64,000 nt of DNA from Tolypocladium sp. Sup5 PDA-1 (Eukaryota > Ascomycota > Sordariomycetes > Hypocreales > Ophiocordycipitaceae), in assembly GCA_000750105.3 (NCBI GenBank), contig JPHH03000002.1:558001-622000 (forward strand). Reading direction: 5' to 3'. The notes beneath the pieces were generated by a model. The model saw only the letters and a list, made by a program, of their open reading frames with translations. It had not been told where the DNA came from and did no database searches. The position numbers were made by a program, and so were the translations under genes. Shown one piece after another: positions 21,496 through 33,377 of the stretch; the stretch's first letter is position 1, and every line of letters starts with the position of its first letter.

Positions 21496-22410
21496 ATGGC
21501 ACCGGAACCAATCGTCTCCCAACAGACGCCGATGCCCGACGGATACGGCTTCCTCAAAAAGGGCAACCAGTTTATGACGGCGCTCTGTCGCCGAAAGACT
21601 CAGGCTTCGAGAGAGACACTCTATGTCGTTCATTCGCAAAGAGCACCTGTGGGTCTCCGGGCGCCGAAATGGATACTGGACGAGGTCTTTGCCGAGGAGC
21701 GCGAGACGAGATCCAGACGACGAGCAGCCGTCGAAAAACGCGATGGTGATACCGAGGCGGAGTTCAAGCGTGCTGTTCGGCGACTCTTCCCGAGGATTCC
21801 TTCCGAGGAAGTAGCCAAGATTCTCAAGCGAGCATTGCAAAAAAGAAGCGGGCGGGTCGGGCGGACTGGGAAGCTGGACTTGGACGACAAAGTCCGTCTC
21901 GCTGTTGGAGCGCATGTGCGGCATTGTCATACGCCGTATGACAAAATCATCAACAAGAATAGGGACAGGATGGAATCACGAAAGGCCGTGCAGAACGAGA
22001 TCTCACGGGTCCTGCAATCATGGGGAGGCAGTCCTGTTCGGGGAATGGAGTCCAAGTCGAGCAAGAAACGCATCGCGCGGCAGGCGGCCAGAGGAAGGGA
22101 CAGAGGCAACGCTCAGCAGGTCAAGCAAATGGGCTTGCCAACCGCACTCGTTGAGCATGCCAGACACCAGGAGCCGAAGCGGAAGCCCAACCCTGGGATG
22201 GCACAGGCACGTGCGCCTCCATTTTCGTGGACGCCGCATCCGAACAGCAAAGGAGGGCGCCGACACGAGATTATCGAGATTTTAGATTCGGACGAGGAGT
22301 TTGCCGATGATTCTAGCAGCGATGGATCATGGGGGCCTTCCGACGATGAAGACGGCCAAGCAGATGAGGCTTTGGATGTAATAGTGATTGAAGACAATGA
22401 TGACGACTAA
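21496..22410 (+). CDS. DUF2293 domain protein
   Basis: Single exon, 304 aa. The N-terminal 180 residues carry the DUF2293 pattern. PDGYGFLKKGNQFMTALCRR comes first, then LYVV, GLRAPKWILDEVF, an AAVEKRDGDTEAEFKRAVRRLFPRIP block, and KRSGRVGRTGKLDLDDKVRLAV followed by AHVRHCHTPYDKII. A basic linker (SKKRIARQAARGRDRG) could be a nuclear localisation signal. The C-terminus is strongly acidic, with EIIEILDSDEEFADD, resembling a SUMO-interacting sequence, and ends in ED/DD runs. The domain has no assigned biochemical function as far as I know. The acidic tail and basic linker suggest a nuclear protein. Confidence 0.88.
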   Translation: MAPEPIVSQQTPMPDGYGFLKKGNQFMTALCRRKTQASRETLYVVHSQRAPVGLRAPKWILDEVFAEERETRSRRRAAVEKRDGDTEAEFKRAVRRLFPRIPSEEVAKILKRALQKRSGRVGRTGKLDLDDKVRLAVGAHVRHCHTPYDKIINKNRDRMESRKAVQNEISRVLQSWGGSPVRGMESKSSKKRIARQAARGRDRGNAQQVKQMGLPTALVEHARHQEPKRKPNPGMAQARAPPFSWTPHPNSKGGRRHEIIEILDSDEEFADDSSSDGSWGPSDDEDGQADEALDVIVIEDNDDD

Positions 22411-23353
22411 GTTTGCTGGTATCAAGATAATGGCCAATGTGTACGTCGTGAATTCTGCTTGCAGCAAGAGACATGGGCCTTCCTGTGTTTTACGTTTATG
22501 ACGCAACTCAAATTAGCCGTCTCTGGTGAAGTGATTCCAATGCATGTATAGCCTCTACTCCGCACTTTGTACGCATTGCTTGTAAGTTGCATCTCTGGTG
22601 GTAGATCGGACGAGGTCCAGGGTAAGACAAGGTTTGGGAAGCTTTCGGATGACGAGCCGACCCATTCCTGGCTGACCCACCACACCACGGCAGCGGCGCG
22701 CCGTCTGTGGGCCAGCCATCTGGACACCTCGCTTTGCTGTTCATCAAACAGACGCACTTTTATTGTTCTTTGTAGCTTGTGAAATCAAAGACGGAGACTC
22801 TTTGAGAATGCGAATCATGTGCATCTAAAGGAGACAGATGAACAAAGAGCCAACGTGCTCTAAGAGCCCACGTTCCTGCCTCTCTTTGCCCCCCATCAAT
22901 CTTGCAGCCACGTGATATCATTCCGGATCCCTTCCGTAACCCCCCTTACAAGGGTCCAGCTACCAGGTTCGCTAGCATCGCGCATATTCAGCGCGCGCGC
23001 AGGATTACCCCCGGCGCGGCTGTCCATTCTTCCCCAGATCATCTTGGTCGCTTGTCTGCAGTGCCTCGTCGTGCTCTTTTCCGGCATTTCTCGGGCTGCT
23101 TCGACTTCCTGTGCTGGCCGTGATGAGCTACCGACGCTGACCATCGCTTTGCATTGGCTCCGACGGCCCTTTGTTTACTTCGCTGCTTCGCCCTCGACGA
23201 CTTCCTGGCAGCTTCGCGCAGCTTCCCCGAGCTCCGGATTGTTGACTGACGTCTCCATCAGACACCTAACCATCAGTAAGGCGATCACAGGACCCTGAAA
23301 GACACACGGGGTGCTTACATCATGGCTTCAAGGCGCACAACTGTGCATCGCAG
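22411..23353. other. Intergenic with leader of the LRR gene
   Basis: No separate gene recognised. The last 400 bp are probably promoter and 5' UTR of the LRR protein starting at 23354. Confidence 0.5.
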
Positions 23354-26300
23354 ATGGACGGCTCGCAGGACCGCCCGGGCGGCATCCCACGCATCTCACG
23401 ACTTCCTCTGGCGAGGCCAAATTCGGGTATCCCGAGGCCTGCATCGAACATCCCCGGCCCATCATCAGTTCGCCGAGCGCCATCCAGGGAGAGCCTCTGT
23501 AGCAGCGTCGCTGGTGGCCGGGAGCTACAGCCCCCAAAGCTTCGAGCTGCGACGTCGCGGGGTCAGCTTCGCCCCGGCATCAGCAATGCGAACGCACGAG
23601 ATAGCCCCTTGCGAACGGCGCCATCCCGAGACCAGCTTCGATCGAGCGTTACTCAGTCGTCACCAGCCATCAGGCCCAAAGCGCAGCCTACGGTCACGAG
23701 GCCAAAGACATCCCGCGTTGTATCTCAACCCCAGCGACGAACGAGCACGACCACGCAGCAAACGTTCGCTCGAGATGCCGTTCCCCTCGTCGACACGCAG
23801 CCGGTCACCGTAGACGAAGACCTGCGAGAGCCCGACGACAATAATGCGGGGGAAAGTTCACCGGTTGAGAGTGCGACGCTTGCGACGCCCAGAGCCACCA
23901 AGTCGCGGCCATCGCTTGCCGAGCGCACAATGGAGACATTGGCGCAGCTTCCTTCGTCACCAGCAATGACCAAGAACCCGTCCTCATTTTTCGATCAAGG
24001 TAGACCGGGGTCTAGGGCCGGGAGCAGCAACTCGCGGCCTGGTTCCAGCTACACGTCCGATGGGTCCGGCAGGGTTCCCTCGCGGCAAGGTAGCCGACCG
24101 GGATCGAGTGCTGACCGTGATGAGTCGGCAGCTCCGATCTTGCGAGCGCCTCCTAGTTCCTTCAAAGCTTCCCTTTCGACCATAAACGGGACCCCGCAAA
24201 GACGAACTGAGATTGGGGTTGCCAAGACCCCAAAGTCCAGGGCGACGCCTGCTCGAGGCTCCACGACTTCTTCGTCAAAGCTTCCCGCATCATCCATGCC
24301 GGGCTTTCCTGGCGATGGAAGTCCAAGTCCAGAAAAGAAGCCGAATGGACGAGCTCCGCCGAAGCCGGCTGCCAAGACGGTGGCAGCAAAGCCTCCGAAG
24401 GCCAGAGCATCGGTAAACGGACTATTTAGGAAGCCGTCCCTCCCAGCTCTGGGCCGATCAGCTGGAGATCCAGGGACACCTAATCGTGCCTCGCTACAGC
24501 CGAAGCAAGTACCCACGGCAGGCTGGGACGGGGCTATCCCGCCTTGTTCTCCCTCGAGCACGGCAGAGCCGGCTACTCCCCTATCAATGCGCAAGTCTTC
24601 CGCAGCATTGCGAGACCAGATCGCCAAAGCAAAGGCTGCGAAACGGGCCGCAGTAAGACAGGCATCAGCAAATCAACAGGCAACGTCTGCCCGCACCGAG
24701 ATACCCATTGTTCCGTCGGACGACGGCTTCGACTTTGGCGCGGAATATGAAGACCCTTTTAACTTGCGACGAGGCGAGAATCCAGGCACAAAGGTGCTCA
24801 AGCAGCGAGTGGCAGCGGGCAGGACGTCTGGTCGTCTCAATATTGCAGCCCTCGGTCTAAAGCAGATTCCCGATGAGGTAATGAAGATGTACGACTTGGA
24901 GAACATGGGAGCACAAGACGGCAGCTGGGCTGAAAGTGTGGACCTGTCAAGGCTCGTGGCGGCGGACAACGAGCTTGAGACGCTGGACGACGCCGTTTTC
25001 CCTGACATGAGCCCAGACGCATTTCAAGACGATGAAGACAGCCCAGGCAACATATTTGGCGGCCTGGAGACACTCGACCTGCATGGAAACATGCTGGTTG
25101 GTGTGCCTCTTGGGTTTCGTCGCCTGGGTCAACTAACATCCCTCAACCTGGTGCGTATCAATGTTTTGGTGCGGGCGTAATATGTAGCTGACAGCGTGTA
25201 GTCGTCAAATCGCCTCGATAACGGGTGTCTCGACATCATTTCTCAAATGACGGCTCTCCGAGATCTTAAGCTGTCCAAGAATCGTCTATCTGGCCCGCTG
25301 AACCCGGCCCTCGCGAGCCTGGGGTCATTGGAGATGCTCGATTTGCATGGGAATACCATTTCGGCCCTGCCAGACAATGTCGAGCGCTTGTCGCGACTAC
25401 GGATTCTCAACTTGAGCGAGAACAAGTTTGAGTCGCTTCCGTTCGACAGCCTCGCAAAGCTGCCACTGACTGAGCTGGTCGTGAAGAAGAACAGGCTCTC
25501 CGGCACTCTTATTCCCGGCTCCATTGAGTCGCTTCCCCTTCTTCAGACCCTCGACGCGTCCTCCAATGCGTTGACACACCTGGTCTCTCCCGAGTCTGGA
25601 ATCAGTCTGCCCGTCATCCACGCAGTTTCGCTGTCGATGAACCGGCTCCAAGCACTGCCGGACATGACCACGTGGACGAACCTACTCACGCTGAACGTAG
25701 ACGAGAACAACATCTCCAGCATTCCCAACAGCTTCATTGCTCTTGAGAAGCTGCGGCACGCAGACTTTGGCAGCAACGACATTCGGGTTGTTCCACCGGA
25801 GATAGCCAGAATGGGAAGCTTGACCATGATTCGCTTGACGGGCAATCCCCTGCGCGACAGGAAGTTCGTATCGGCCCCGACGGATGAGCTCAAGGAGATG
25901 CTTGCTAGCAGACTGGAGCCGCCACCGCCCTACCAGGAGCCTGGCGACCAGTCAACAATCACGGACTTGATGGGCCGCTTTGTCGAGATAGACAGAAAGC
26001 TGCAGTCGGCATCGGAATCTCGTGGGGTGCTTGGGAATCCAGATGGAGACAGCCGATCCGACGTAGACGACGACTTTGCCACGCCACCCACCTCGGCACC
26101 TCATTCACCAGCTCGCTCTCGGTCGCAAACAGTCTGCAGCAACCGGTCTCATTCACAGTCGCTGTCGAACCAAACTTGGCCCGTCAAGCCAGGGGGGCTG
26201 CTGGACAGGTCGCGAACCGAGTCATCGACATTGGATCCCGTAATGTGCTCCGAGGTCGCAGCCCAGCATCAGGTGCGACAAGCTCAGCTCCACCACAATC

Positions 26301-26875
26301 TGTTCACGTTCATCCCAGGTTCCTTGGGCGACTTTGGTGCGACGCTATCGTCCCTTTCTTTGGCCTACAACCAACTGGCTGGCGCCGCATTCATGGCAGA
26401 GGAGCTGGAGCTGCCTGTGCTACGGGAGATCAATCTGGCGTCGAACCACATCACCAGCCTGGCGCCACTGACAAAGTTCCTGCGCGCGCCAGCCTTGGAC
26501 AAGATTGACGCTTCCCTGAATCGCATGACGTCGCTGCCTGGGGACTTAAAGCAAGCTTTCCCGCGGTTGACGGTGCTGTTGATATCAAACAATCAGCTGA
26601 CCGACCTGGAGCCCGAATCGATCAGGGGACTAAGGATCGTGGACGCTTCCAACAACGACATCGCACAGCTGAACCCCCGTCTTGGCCTTTTGGGCGGGCA
26701 ACAAGGGCTGCAGAGGCTGGAGGTGACAGGAAATCGATTCAAAGTGCCTAGGTGGAGCATTTTGGAGCGCGGGACCGACGCGACGCTGCGATGGCTACGA
26801 GGGCGAGTACCAATCGATGAAATGACTGCATGGAGGGAAGAAAATGGCGACGATAGTGGTGATGATGTGGACTGA
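23354..26875 (+). CDS. Leucine-rich-repeat protein, LRRC40-like
   Basis: Two exons, 23354-25150 and 25202-26875, joined in phase 0 across a 51-nt intron (GTGCGT...GTAG) that falls inside an LRR, giving LTSLNL|SSNRLDNG. The protein is 1156 aa. Residues 1-490 are S/P/R-rich and disordered. An amphipathic segment follows with LNIAALGLKQIPDEVMKMY, and then LRR units of the LxxLxLxxNxLxxLP type, for example LEMLDLHGNTISALP, LRILNLSENKFESLP, LLTLNVDENNISSIP and LTMIRLTGNPLRDR. After an S/P-rich spacer (about 825-905) a second LRR group follows and ends near the acidic C-terminus. The N-linker/LRR/spacer/LRR order resembles LRRC40-like proteins and implies a scaffold role. Confidence 0.87.
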
Positions 26876-27677
26876 GCCTGCAAGATGATGGCAGGGCGCC
26901 TGCCAGGAGATGTGCGCCATGGGCTGGTCAGGCGACGACTGACCAAGCTGTGGCGAAATTACATTTGTACGGAGAGGGTGCCGACGCCACGCCGTGGATT
27001 TGGAGGAAGAGCGCGGTCTGGCATCAACGTGGCTGGGCTTTAATATGTGTAAGAGGCAGCCTAAGTGTATAGATCAGGTGTGAAGATAGAGGTTTTGGTC
27101 ATGCTACTGGCCTGTACTTCGTACCCTTTGATTCACTCTTCTATTGGTGTATGGACGGGCAGTATCCATACTTTTTATTTTCTCCATGTTCATTTCATCT
27201 GCCCCTTTTCAACCCGAGGCCCTGGAGGACAGACTTCCTGTGGTTAATTTTAGACTATCCACTTGCGGCTGCTTGACGTCCTGCTCGACCACTGACGCAG
27301 CGCCACCCCGTGGCTTCACCTGCACGACGAAAAGCTTAAGCAGAGGAAAGCAAGATCAACACGTACTTAAGCGCGTGCGAAAAGTGCTGCAGGAGAGAGA
27401 ATCTTTTGCCTCGAACATCGACCAAGCAACGGCCCCAAGGCCATGGGCATCATCAACCAATCTATCTGGTATCCTTGAGCAGCGCGTACAAGCCAGCCTG
27501 AATGTCAGCTCGCGCGAACGATCCTTCTCCGATATACTTTCATCACACAGGATACGTTGCATCATACTTGGAAACGACGGCAGCTCTGCATCTCGACAAG
27601 GCGCGAGACATCACCACCTCATCGGCGTTGTCAGTGCCTGTCCTGACACGGTGCACCTATAGCGCGCGGCAACAGCC
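26876..27677. other. Intergenic
   Basis: No gene recognised. The frame at 27144-27662 has no domain and is interrupted by low-complexity composition. Confidence 0.45.
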
Positions 27678-28100
27678 ATGTTCACGACGCCACCGCCGCC
27701 AGCGAGCGAGATCGCCTATCGCGACGGCATCTACACCGAGCAGGCGATCTGGAAGGTGCTGATCCCGGTGTCGGTCTTTGGCTGGCTGACGTTTGGGGTC
27801 ATCTGCATCCTGTGCCTCAACGGGCGCGGCAAGGCCGGGCGATGGGTGCCCGAGTGGTACCTCGACTCCGATAGGACGGGCCGGGACAAGGGCCGCGTCG
27901 CGGTGTGGTGGTTCGCTGTGGTGGTGATGTGGCCCGTCATCCTACCACTACTGGGGCTGCGGAAGCTGGTTATGTGCATCACGAAACGGGTGCGCAAGGG
28001 GCGGCTGGGGGCGACGCAGCGGATGCTGGTGGGCGAGAAGGGCACGACCAGGTGCAAGGGCGGCTGCGGCGACTTGGCCGTGTCTGAGATTCGAGGATAA
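27678..28100 (+). CDS. Small membrane protein with two predicted helices
   Basis: 140 aa, single exon. Two hydrophobic segments are visible, about 24-47 (WKVLIPVSVFGWLTFGVICI) and about 76-98 (VAVWWFAVVVMWPVILPLLG). A loop RGKAGRWVPEWYLDSDRTG lies between them, and a basic cytosolic tail follows with a CKGGC pair near the end. The family was not recognised. The reading frame is supported by the helix/loop pattern and by Lys/Arg-rich ends after helix 2, not by similarity. Confidence 0.6.
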   Translation: MFTTPPPPASEIAYRDGIYTEQAIWKVLIPVSVFGWLTFGVICILCLNGRGKAGRWVPEWYLDSDRTGRDKGRVAVWWFAVVVMWPVILPLLGLRKLVMCITKRVRKGRLGATQRMLVGEKGTTRCKGGCGDLAVSEIRG

Positions 28101-28889
28101 AGGCAACTCCAGGTCACCCACTGAACGAGATTCGAGGACGAATGGCGTCCCCGCTGGGGAGGAGTCGGATGATGGCATGTCCAGACATGTCGAATACCCA
28201 CGTACTACACTAACAATTCGTACGAGGCACAACATTCGTTTTGTTTAAACGGCATACCGGTAATACAGGGAGGAGGATATGGGATGGAGCTGCGGCGGGA
28301 GGCAGTGGTAATGGGGCAATTTCTGATATTATGCACGAAACAAGGCATCTTTTCATGGCACAGGAATAGACTGTTTTGCATCTGGCAATGACACCGATAA
28401 GCCATTTCGTGACATCAGAATCGTGATGTGACTGGGAGGTGAAGGCTCGGTGACCCTCGGTGAGACAGACCCCTGACCCTGGCCGGAAGCGTCCCCCGCC
28501 CGCGACCGTATGCCGTATTAGGTCTAGCGCCCGCCCTGTGCCAGCCCCTCGACTTTCTGCCCAGCAACGGATTCCACTGCCGCACGAAGCCAAAGGCTTG
28601 TCGTGCTCGCTCCATAAACGCCCACGCGCTTTGGCTTCAACCGACGACCGCGAACTCCTGCTCCTCACCCCGTCGGTCCTCGTCGTCGCCCCTCGCAAGA
28701 CCTGCTGTACCACCTGTCATCGTTGTTGACGGAGCTGTGCTTCATTCCCCCACGCACGTGGACGACTTCAGGCAGCCGGGCAGGTTAGGCACGCACACGT
28801 CGGGGCCGCTGCCGTGCGTGCGACATCTTGGAGGCCTGCCAACTCGAACCATCGTCGCTCACCGCGACTTCGCCCTCCGCGCCTCCATC
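28101..28889. other. Intergenic with leader of the coiled-coil gene
   Basis: No gene seen. The coding frame of the next gene stays open upstream to 28737, but that part is probably leader. Confidence 0.5.
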
Positions 28890-30590
28890 ATGGCGTCGGA
28901 CACGGAGCCCGAGGCTCGCCAGCCCAATGGCGTCGATGCCCCCAGTCCTGTCGAGCCCGCCACTCCTCGCGAGACGGGCCCTCCGCCGTCCTCATCGCAA
29001 CTCACCCTGCCGTCCACCGAGATCCCCGGCTCTCCAATCGACCCGAATCAGTCGTTCAAGACGGAGGCCAACGACGACAGGCCAGCCGCGACGGTGATCC
29101 CGTCGTCGCTCACCCCGCCGCCGTCGACCCAGGTCGCGGCCCATAACAGCAACGCCAGACGCACCTTTTCGCAATCGCAACAATCCGCCCTCTTCTCCCC
29201 GCCGGCCACGATCCTGAATAATATCCGCGAGCGCGAGATTGCCACCGACTATGTGCTGCCGACGTCACAACATGTGCTCGACGCCTCGACCGAAGAGCTC
29301 CGCGCCATGCTGCAGACCTCTGTCGCCGAGCACCAGAAGTTGAAGATGGAGACTGCGCATCACAGGCTGCAGTACAACCTGCTGAGCATGCAGGCCGAGG
29401 AGGACTCGAAGCGCGCCGCCGTGGAGCACGACATGGTGCGCAGGGAGGTGGATGCGCTGCGCCTGGCTGAGCACACGCGCCAGGCACGGCGGGAGCTCAG
29501 CATCTCGTCCGAGTCGACGCAGGCAAAGTACCTGCAGATGAAGACGTGGTACGAGGAGGCCATGGAGGAGAACGAGACGCTGCATCGCCGACTCAAAGTG
29601 GCGAAGAAGGTCATCCAGCAAAAGGAGGAGGAGACCATCAGCCTGACCGAGGAGAGGGACATGCTCCTGACCCGGATCCGCGAGAATCGCGAGCACTTCC
29701 ACATGCTCTGCAGCCCCGGAGGTATCTTCCACAGCGCCTTGACGCCAAAACAACAAACCGCCTCGACGCCCCAACAGTATCGCGTGGCAACACACCATAC
29801 GCCGAGATCGGCGCACCGGGACTCGCGCGAGGTTCCCGAGCACGGGTTGTCGGCCCTGTTGCAGGCTGCGAGCCAGAGCCAGGATAACAATAGCGCGCCG
29901 TCTACACCCATGTCGTCGCACCGAGTCGTCCAGCGACATGTCGGAAAGCACAACCGCAATGCGCAGTCCATGTCGTCTCTACCCACCACACCCATCAGCC
30001 GCGGTCGCGACGCAAGCCTACTGCCCTCGGTTGACCTGGTGCCCCAGACTGAACCGCGCCTCCGCCACTCGCAGCAGCACTTTGTGCCGACGACCCCGAC
30101 GCCGAAGCGGGACCGACGACGCAAGAGCCGCGAGAGCACAATATCGGTCGAGGACAATGAAGAGCTGGCCAGACAGGCATTGGAATCCGCGGCGGCGGCA
30201 CAGTCATTTACGTCACACACCTCTCGACTCTCGCACGCTGGGCGTTCTCGGCGCCGGGGTGATGAGGACGACGAAGAGGTCTTCGACAGCCAGGCGAGCC
30301 AGGCCGCTACGGAGATGCTGCGTAGGAATCCGGGCAAGAGCTTCGACGTGGCCAGCTCGGTAGGATCGCGTGATGGAACACCGGGGCCAGTGGAGAAGTC
30401 TGCCAGGATGCAGGCCAAGCTGCTGTCTAGCTCCAAGGGCAGTGGCATGGACAAGCGCAAGTTTAGTGGAGGCGTGCCCGCGGGAGAGGACGTGAGGCGG
30501 GAGCACGGGAGCCCGACCAAGAAGATGCGCGTTGGGGGACCGTTGACGGATGGCCCGAGGGTTGGCCTGGGCATTCAGTACAACCAGTGA
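28890..30590 (+). CDS. Coiled-coil protein with disordered flanks
   Basis: 566 aa from the ATG at 28890 (MASDTEPEARQPNG). An earlier in-frame start at 28737 would add 51 unconstrained residues. Residues 1-125 are S/T/P-rich. About 125-270 is a long charged coiled coil (ELRAMLQTSVAEHQKLKMET through EEETISLTEERDMLLTRIREN), ending in the compact motif REHFHMLCSPGGIFHSALTP. The C-terminal half is S/R/P-rich with TPxR and SP sites (for example HVVPTTPTPKR-like) and a basic patch RRRKSRES. This pattern fits a cell-cycle-regulated cytoskeletal or spindle protein, but I do not recognise the family. Confidence 0.75.
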   Translation: MASDTEPEARQPNGVDAPSPVEPATPRETGPPPSSSQLTLPSTEIPGSPIDPNQSFKTEANDDRPAATVIPSSLTPPPSTQVAAHNSNARRTFSQSQQSALFSPPATILNNIREREIATDYVLPTSQHVLDASTEELRAMLQTSVAEHQKLKMETAHHRLQYNLLSMQAEEDSKRAAVEHDMVRREVDALRLAEHTRQARRELSISSESTQAKYLQMKTWYEEAMEENETLHRRLKVAKKVIQQKEEETISLTEERDMLLTRIRENREHFHMLCSPGGIFHSALTPKQQTASTPQQYRVATHHTPRSAHRDSREVPEHGLSALLQAASQSQDNNSAPSTPMSSHRVVQRHVGKHNRNAQSMSSLPTTPISRGRDASLLPSVDLVPQTEPRLRHSQQHFVPTTPTPKRDRRRKSRESTISVEDNEELARQALESAAAAQSFTSHTSRLSHAGRSRRRGDEDDEEVFDSQASQAATEMLRRNPGKSFDVASSVGSRDGTPGPVEKSARMQAKLLSSSKGSGMDKRKFSGGVPAGEDVRREHGSPTKKMRVGGPLTDGPRVGLGIQYNQ

Positions 30591-31285
30591 GATTGACTCG
30601 GCATGCTGTTTGGCTTTTGCTGTGAGTTCTAAGGTGGAAGTGAAGGAGTGTTTGCTGCGTCAATATCATGATACCAACAGTATGTAAGGCGACAGAATTA
30701 CCGCTACAAAGGCGAGAGAAAGGGATGGGATTCACAGGCAACCGTCTTTCTGATTCAATGGCAGTCCGATCGGTTGATGGCAGCAATGACTATCAGACAC
30801 ACTGGCATCGTCTTCCCCTTGCACTCTCATTGAGCTTGAGCTGTGTGCGTCTCATTTACTCGAGTTGATGTTCTTGACCGCATGGTCGATGGCATACTCC
30901 TACCCGTGGACCCCGAATCCCATAATGACCGCAGCCGCCTTGTCGCTCAGGTAGCTGTGGTGGCGGGACGACTCGCGCGTGCGTGTTGCTAATGTGCAGT
31001 TCGATGAATGGAATATCCGCCCCCCGCAAGGGCGTCTCGAACCGCGACGCTGAGGGTGGTGTGGCCGTAGATAGGTATGGGGATCGCGCGTGCCTCGGGG
31101 ATTCCAGGTTTGGGCCGTTGATGAGTAGGTAGGATGATGGTCTGGCCCGTGGTTGCGAGTAGGTTACTTGTGTACGTGGTTGACGAGGCGGAAGAAAACG
31201 GGGCTGTGTCTTCAGGGAGCTGCGAGAGCTGGTGTGCCCTGAGATGAAATAGTCAAGGACCCAGTATGACTTGGCTGTTATAGTA
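30591..31285. other. Intergenic
   Basis: 3' flank of the coiled-coil gene, then a GT-rich stretch. No gene seen. Confidence 0.5.
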
Positions 31286-32206
31286 TCAGCAATTTAACAC
31301 TTTGGTCAAGTTCGTGGCGATGTCTACAACAATGAGCGGAGTATTGCTTTGCTGCCCTCTGGGGAGGCTCCGCCGTTCTGGGACGCTCGGGCGGGCGAGT
31401 TTAGTGATGCGACTCTTGGTCTTATTTTCGAGTCTCGACTTGTTCTTCTCGATATAGCTACCCATCCATTTGGTAAATCGCTTGCTGCCCGTAAAGTCGG
31501 TCATGTTCTGCCAGCCCGGTCCCAAGTTCGTCGCCATATCCAGGTAGTCAGACCAGCCTTTTGAGCGCTTACCGAGCTTGGTCTGAATTGCCTCGCTCAG
31601 CCGGGAGTTCGCTTTGACAGCACGGGTTCGTCGTGCCTCCTCTTCATTCGTCCAATTCCCTCTTTCGTTTGCCGCTCACGTGTATGTCGAACACCGCTCT
31701 GAGTTCCGCTAGAGTATTGCGGTAGTGTAGATCTGCTAGACGAATCTGGTTGGCGACGAGATGGAAGTGGTAGTTTAACCACGTCGCTGGACAACCATCG
31801 CCCGTTGATGCAAGATGAGCTGCAATTTGCTGCAAGAGCTCGCCACTCCACCGGTCCGGTAGCTGGATGGTTTGCTCGGTAGCCCACGTATATTCGTCGT
31901 GGTCTCCATTGACCCCCTTCAGCCAGCCATCGAATTGCTTTGCAAAGTTGTAAAGACATTTCATCCGTATCGTGGTCTTGGATATATTTGCTCGTCTACA
32001 TTGACAGGAGTGGCTCGTTGGTCCTCCCGTCTGATCTCTTCGAGATCGAGGTCTGGTTCATCCTCTCGGACCAGTGTCTGTTCAATATCAGTTTTGATCT
32101 CATCCGTTAGTTCAAGCAACGGATGACTTGCCTCCAGCCAGAATGGGCCAGGTTGTTCATGGTACACGGTCGCGTCTGTATGACCAAGCACAGAATTTGG
32201 TGGCAT
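31286..32206 (-). pseudogene. Degenerate gene in three shifted frames
   Basis: Three minus-strand segments follow each other and read like one broken protein. 32206-31961 begins MPPNSVLGHTDATVYHEQPG and ends VNVDEQIYPRPRYG. 31964-31644 continues one frame over with MKCLYNFAKQFDGWLKGVNG. From about 31650 a third frame continues (EEARRTRAVKANSRLSEAIQ, then SKGWSDYLDMATNLGPGWQN) to the stop at 31286. Two single-base shifts explain the breaks. The segments have ordinary globular composition with many W, Y and F residues, unlike random frames. Family not recognised. It could be a decayed host gene or part of a mobile element, or a normal gene with sequencing indels. Confidence 0.45.
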
Positions 32207-32282
32207 TCTCGTTTGTCGAGAACTTTCACTGCTTGATCGCCTGCAAACAAGTTTCTAAGATTGGGTGTTTTCTTCTAGCTAC

Positions 32283-33377
32283 CTAGAGATCAGCCCTGGC
32301 TTGCTCCCCTGCCCACGCTCGTCGAATCAGCTCCCGAATGGATGATCGCTCCACCTCTCGCGGGTTCCAATACGGCTTCGAGACGGCTATATCCGCCGCC
32401 TTGTCAATGTCGCTCTCCTTCATGCCGAGTCCGCTTAACCCCCGCTCCACATTGAGCTTTTCCAGCAGAATATTCAATCCCCTGACAGCATCGCCGTCAC
32501 TGTCTGGAAGCGCATCCGCCAACATCTTCATAGCACCAGGAACCTTGGTCGCGTTGTAAGCGAGTGCATGCGGCAAGACAACGGTATGAGTCTCTGCGTG
32601 AGGCAAGTTGAAACTTCCGCCGAGGGTGTGGCAGAGCTTGTGGTGCAAAGACATGCCCACGTTTCCCAAGCAGGTGCCGCACAGCCATGCGCCGTAGAGG
32701 GCAGAGGACCTTGCAGCTCGTGACGTAGGGTCCGTCATCAGCTCGGGAAGCGAGTGAGCAAGAGCCTTGATACCTTCCTGAGCGAGAAGGTTGATGATGG
32801 GGTTCCCATCGCGGGCATAAAGAGCCTCCACGGCGTGTGCAATTGCATTGATTCCACTTGTGGCACTGAGCGCGACCGGCAGGGTGAGTGTTAGATCCAC
32901 GTCGTAAATAACGGTTCCAGGAAGAATTTTTGCATCTGTTCGCGTCTCCTTCACGCCTGCTGCCGTCTCGCCCAGGATGGGAGTGACTTCGCTGCCGGCA
33001 TAAGTGGTAGGGATGGCGATATGATGATGGCCTAGGCGAATGCTGATGGCCTTTCCCAGGCCGATAGTGCTGCCTCCCCCGATGGAGACGATACAGTCCG
33101 CCTCGGTCGATTTTGCAAACTCGCAGGCCCGCTCCGTCACGTCAGTGGGCGTGTGCATGGTTGCCTCACTGAACAGACCAGCAAGGCGCCCTTCGAGAAG
33201 TTTTCCGACCTCTCGAGCCTGTGAGATTTGATGCGGGGTGGACAGGAGGATCGGACGGGAGAACCCCAGCTTTGAAAGCTCCTCGGGTAGCTTGGAGATG
33301 CTGCCGCTCCCAAAGAGGACCCGGGAGGGGTTGGAGTTGTACTCGAAGGAGTCCATTGGAGGCGATACTAGTATCAA
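32283..33377 (-). CDS. Maleylacetate reductase
   Basis: A single exon encodes 364 aa, the normal length. It reduces maleylacetate to 3-oxoadipate with NAD(P)H, the last specific step of hydroxyquinol/resorcinol and chloroaromatic breakdown. It belongs to the iron-type alcohol dehydrogenase fold. Family blocks seen are RVLFGSGSISKLPEEL at the N-terminus, DCIVSIGGGSTIGLGKAI (nucleotide binding), IAIPTTYAGSEVTPILGET, ATSGINAIAHAVEALYA and LHHKLCHTLGGSFNLPHAET. The ATG context could be at the first or second Met (MILVSPPM). It is transcribed away from the hydroxyquinol dioxygenase gene with 663 bp between, making a functional divergent pair. Confidence 0.93.
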   Translation of the reverse strand: MILVSPPMDSFEYNSNPSRVLFGSGSISKLPEELSKLGFSRPILLSTPHQISQAREVGKLLEGRLAGLFSEATMHTPTDVTERACEFAKSTEADCIVSIGGGSTIGLGKAISIRLGHHHIAIPTTYAGSEVTPILGETAAGVKETRTDAKILPGTVIYDVDLTLTLPVALSATSGINAIAHAVEALYARDGNPIINLLAQEGIKALAHSLPELMTDPTSRAARSSALYGAWLCGTCLGNVGMSLHHKLCHTLGGSFNLPHAETHTVVLPHALAYNATKVPGAMKMLADALPDSDGDAVRGLNILLEKLNVERGLSGLGMKESDIDKAADIAVSKPYWNPREVERSSIRELIRRAWAGEQARADL

